Assembly: GCA_035578175.1 (NCBI GenBank)
Contig: JAQMRL010000008.1
Span: forward strand, 89,756,541 to 89,820,540
From: Catonia carolina
Taxonomy: Eukaryota > Arthropoda > Insecta > Hemiptera > Achilidae
Length of the DNA stretch: 64,000 bases
Reading direction: 5' to 3'
Part shown: piece after piece, positions 62,096 to 64,000 of the stretch
Position numbering within the stretch: the stretch's first letter is position 1
How the letters are laid out: every line of letters starts with the position of its first letter
Program-made: the position numbers and the translations under genes
The notes under the pieces: generated by a model
The model's input: only the letters and a program-made list of their open reading frames with translations
The model's database searches: none
What the model was told of the DNA's origin: nothing

Positions 62096-62124
62096 AGAAA
62101 AACAATGAAATAGATTGAACTTAC

Positions 62125-62240
62125 TTCAGCTACTTTAATAAATCGACCTCTTCTATTTTGTTTAACATCTAGGTAGAATCTTTTTGACTGTATCTGTAAC
62201 ATTTTCGACGCCAACTCCTGCTCCCCCTGCTGCTGCTGCC
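62125..62240 (-). CDS. Pur-alpha: Pur-alpha first exon in the window
   Basis: Pur-alpha binds purine-rich single-stranded DNA and RNA and acts in transcription, replication and mRNA transport. This 116-nt exon has acceptor GTGATTACAG above 62240 and donor GTAAGT (62124-62119). After two bases completing a codon from the previous exon it encodes [20 protein letters not shown] followed by [18 protein letters not shown], the start of PUR repeat I. The CAG-rich stretch gives a short Gln tract, as in other insects. The start codon and the usual Gly-rich N-terminus are not here and should lie right of 64000. In total 237 codons are recovered from the five exons. Confidence 0.96.
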
Positions 62241-63067
62241 CTGTAATCACAAACAAAAACATATTGTTAAAGAGCTGAAGATTATTAGCCACTTTTTATT
62301 TTCTACAAACAAAACCTAAAAACCATTAAAACTAAACTAATGTAATTATCCAATTTATAACTTTTGTCGCCTGTAATGAGAAATAATTACAAATTAACAA
62401 AAATGCTCTAGACAAAAAATTGTAGCATTTAATTAGTACATTTACTTAAAGGGATAATTTTTGATAAAACTAATTTTATTGCAGTTTCTTGCAGAAAATA
62501 TCCAATTGCTATTAAAATAATGTTTGCACTATTAAGTACACGAAAAAAGGCTGATTTTGAAAACAAACCAGCAAGCAAAGCTCTCCCATGAATAACCACT
62601 TGTGTTTTCTTAACGAGCCCTACAATTGTACTAAATGAAGGGAATGCAATTAAAATGATCTGAAATAAATTAAATTACAAAAATAAAATTGAAAAAATTA
62701 CTTCTTTTCTAAAAACAAAATCCTTTTTTTTAAATAATCAACAGATTTCTGACAAAAATTATGAGAGAATATCAAGATATCGTTTAAAATGCTATTGGAA
62801 TTGATTTCCGGAAAAATAAATGCCAAAAACTTACTATTGAACTTTATGTACCAGACAAAGGATGTTCATTAAAAAAAAAATGTATCAATTGTAAATCAAT
62901 ACATACAAATTAACAAAACTGCAATAGAAAAAATGTAATAATGTGTGTAAATGTAATAGATGGAAGGTTTCCCGCCGGAAAAATTCTAAGCTAATAGGGG
63001 AGCCAAAGAAGACCAATCAAATAATCGACTGAAGTTATCCAATGAGGTCAAACAAGATAGAAAAAAA
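62241..63067. other. AT-rich intron sequence, nothing recognised
   Basis: Presumed upstream Pur-alpha intron. No coding exon or repeat family member was seen. Confidence 0.45.
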
Positions 63068-63905
63068 TCTGGTGTGACACTCACACAACTTTCTCTTGCC
63101 AATACAAATAATGAACAATATTAACTAAACATTAGTAATAAACAGAAACCACACCACAAAAGAAACAACCTCAGTTTAGCTTAAAAATACGAAAAATCAC
63201 TTTCACGCTATACTGCACTAGACTCTGTAGAGAAAAATTTTCTAATTATAAAAGTTGTACATCTCTTAATTTCCTATAAATTGATTATATTTATACATTT
63301 TTGTCATAAAATGCATACTAAGGCTCAAATCTTTAAAAAAATCAGTTTTTTACAAATTTTCATGAGAAAAAAAAATCGTATTTACCGCTAAAATAAGCGT
63401 TATAAAAAAATTGTTTGCAATAAAAGTTGTAGGATTTTTAACTCTCTACAACTTTTATTATACACATTTTTGCGCTGAAATGCATATTAAAGTCACAATA
63501 TTAAAAAAACAATTTTTTAAAGCGTAAACCTCCCCAAAAATTTCAGCAGATATGGTGCCTACCCTATCTTATAGAGCATAAAAAGTTTAGTAAATGAGAT
63601 TTTTAAAAAAATCGTAGGACTCGTTTTTGAGAAAATCGCAAGATAGTGAAAAATTGCACAAATAAACTACTACTTCCGGTTGACCGATTTTGATGAAAAT
63701 GTTCGTGTCGGGTTAAATAGTGGTATGTAACTTTAACTTTTAAGTTTCAAGCTTGTATGATGTTCCGTTCTTGAGATATTCTGTTCACACGCACGCACGC
63801 GCACACACACAGACCAATTGCTAAACACATGTTTTTTTTGGGTTCATTTTTTTTGAAAACAATACTTTCCCTTCTATATATATTCATATAGGCAAAAGAA
63901 AGTAA
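63068..63905 (-). mobile_element. HINE-like element, copy 13
   Basis: Minus-orientation copy with hairpin end near 63068 and ACTTTC end at 63905. It is diverged, with a short CA/CG tract at 63787-63812 and a deletion near the right end. Confidence 0.85.
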
Positions 63906-64000
63906 AAAAAATACATAGCTTTAGTAAAAAAAAAATCTAAGAATTATAGAAGATCAATTCCTCAAAATAAGATCTCGTATTTCATTCCCTTCCTTTGAAC

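Larger units (their letters stand above)
56385..62124 (-). other. Pur-alpha intron 1
   Basis: The intron of about 5.7 kb carries family 4 SINEs (57543, 59655), a decayed family 3 SINE (58730), a HINE-like fragment (59570) and copy 12 (60024), and a LINE fragment (61669-62095) close to its 5' end. The stretches 56400-57540, 57730-58720, 58980-59560 and 60940-61660 show nothing else. Confidence 0.85.

Overview
This is a eukaryotic window, AT-rich, with intron-split genes and dense transposable elements. The proteins it encodes resemble insect orthologues: the Mob3 start reads very like Drosophila Mob3, and the Pur-alpha exons are typical of insects. Long introns and many tRNA-derived SINEs would fit a large-genome insect, perhaps a hemipteran, but the species cannot be fixed from sequence alone.

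Three gene loci are supported. (1) Mob3 (MOB kinase activator-like 3), minus strand: first coding exon at 12286-12330 and second at 5407-5557; later exons must lie left of the window. (2) An unidentified plus-strand gene whose last two coding exons (15372-15660 and 17515-18032) join in phase; its upstream exons were not found with confidence. (3) Pur-alpha, minus strand: five coding exons from 62240 down to the stop at 46938, covering three PUR repeats; the 5' exon with the start codon is right of the window.

Most of the rest is mobile DNA. The dominant family is a roughly 0.8-1.0 kb non-autonomous element (12 copies plus one short fragment). It has inverted ACTTTCTCTTGCC motifs near both ends, a hairpin close to one end, an internal (GT)n tract, two diverged internal modules of about 175 bp, and a preference for T-runs. 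These traits recall the Helentron/DINE-1 (HINE) group. One copy sits inside another, which defines the element ends. Also present are a 1.9 kb Tigger/pogo-like element, two broken mariners, a Tc1-like remnant, four TTAA-flanked piggyBac-like MITEs, a hAT-like insertion with an 8-bp target duplication, several LINE 3' fragments, four tRNA-like SINE families and a roughly 400-bp repeat with an AACAACAAC-type tail.

Layout: 1-2404 Tigger element; 2405-12600 Mob3 locus packed with repeats; 12600-18051 the unidentified gene; 18137-29163 repeat-rich block dominated by the HINE-like family; 29166-46900 mostly AT-rich sequence with MITEs and DNA-transposon remnants, possibly including a long Pur-alpha 3' UTR; 46938-64000 Pur-alpha, whose introns hold MITEs, LINE and SINE remnants and a striking roughly 160-170 bp-arm inverted repeat. 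No CRISPR array, rRNA or functional tRNA gene was seen.
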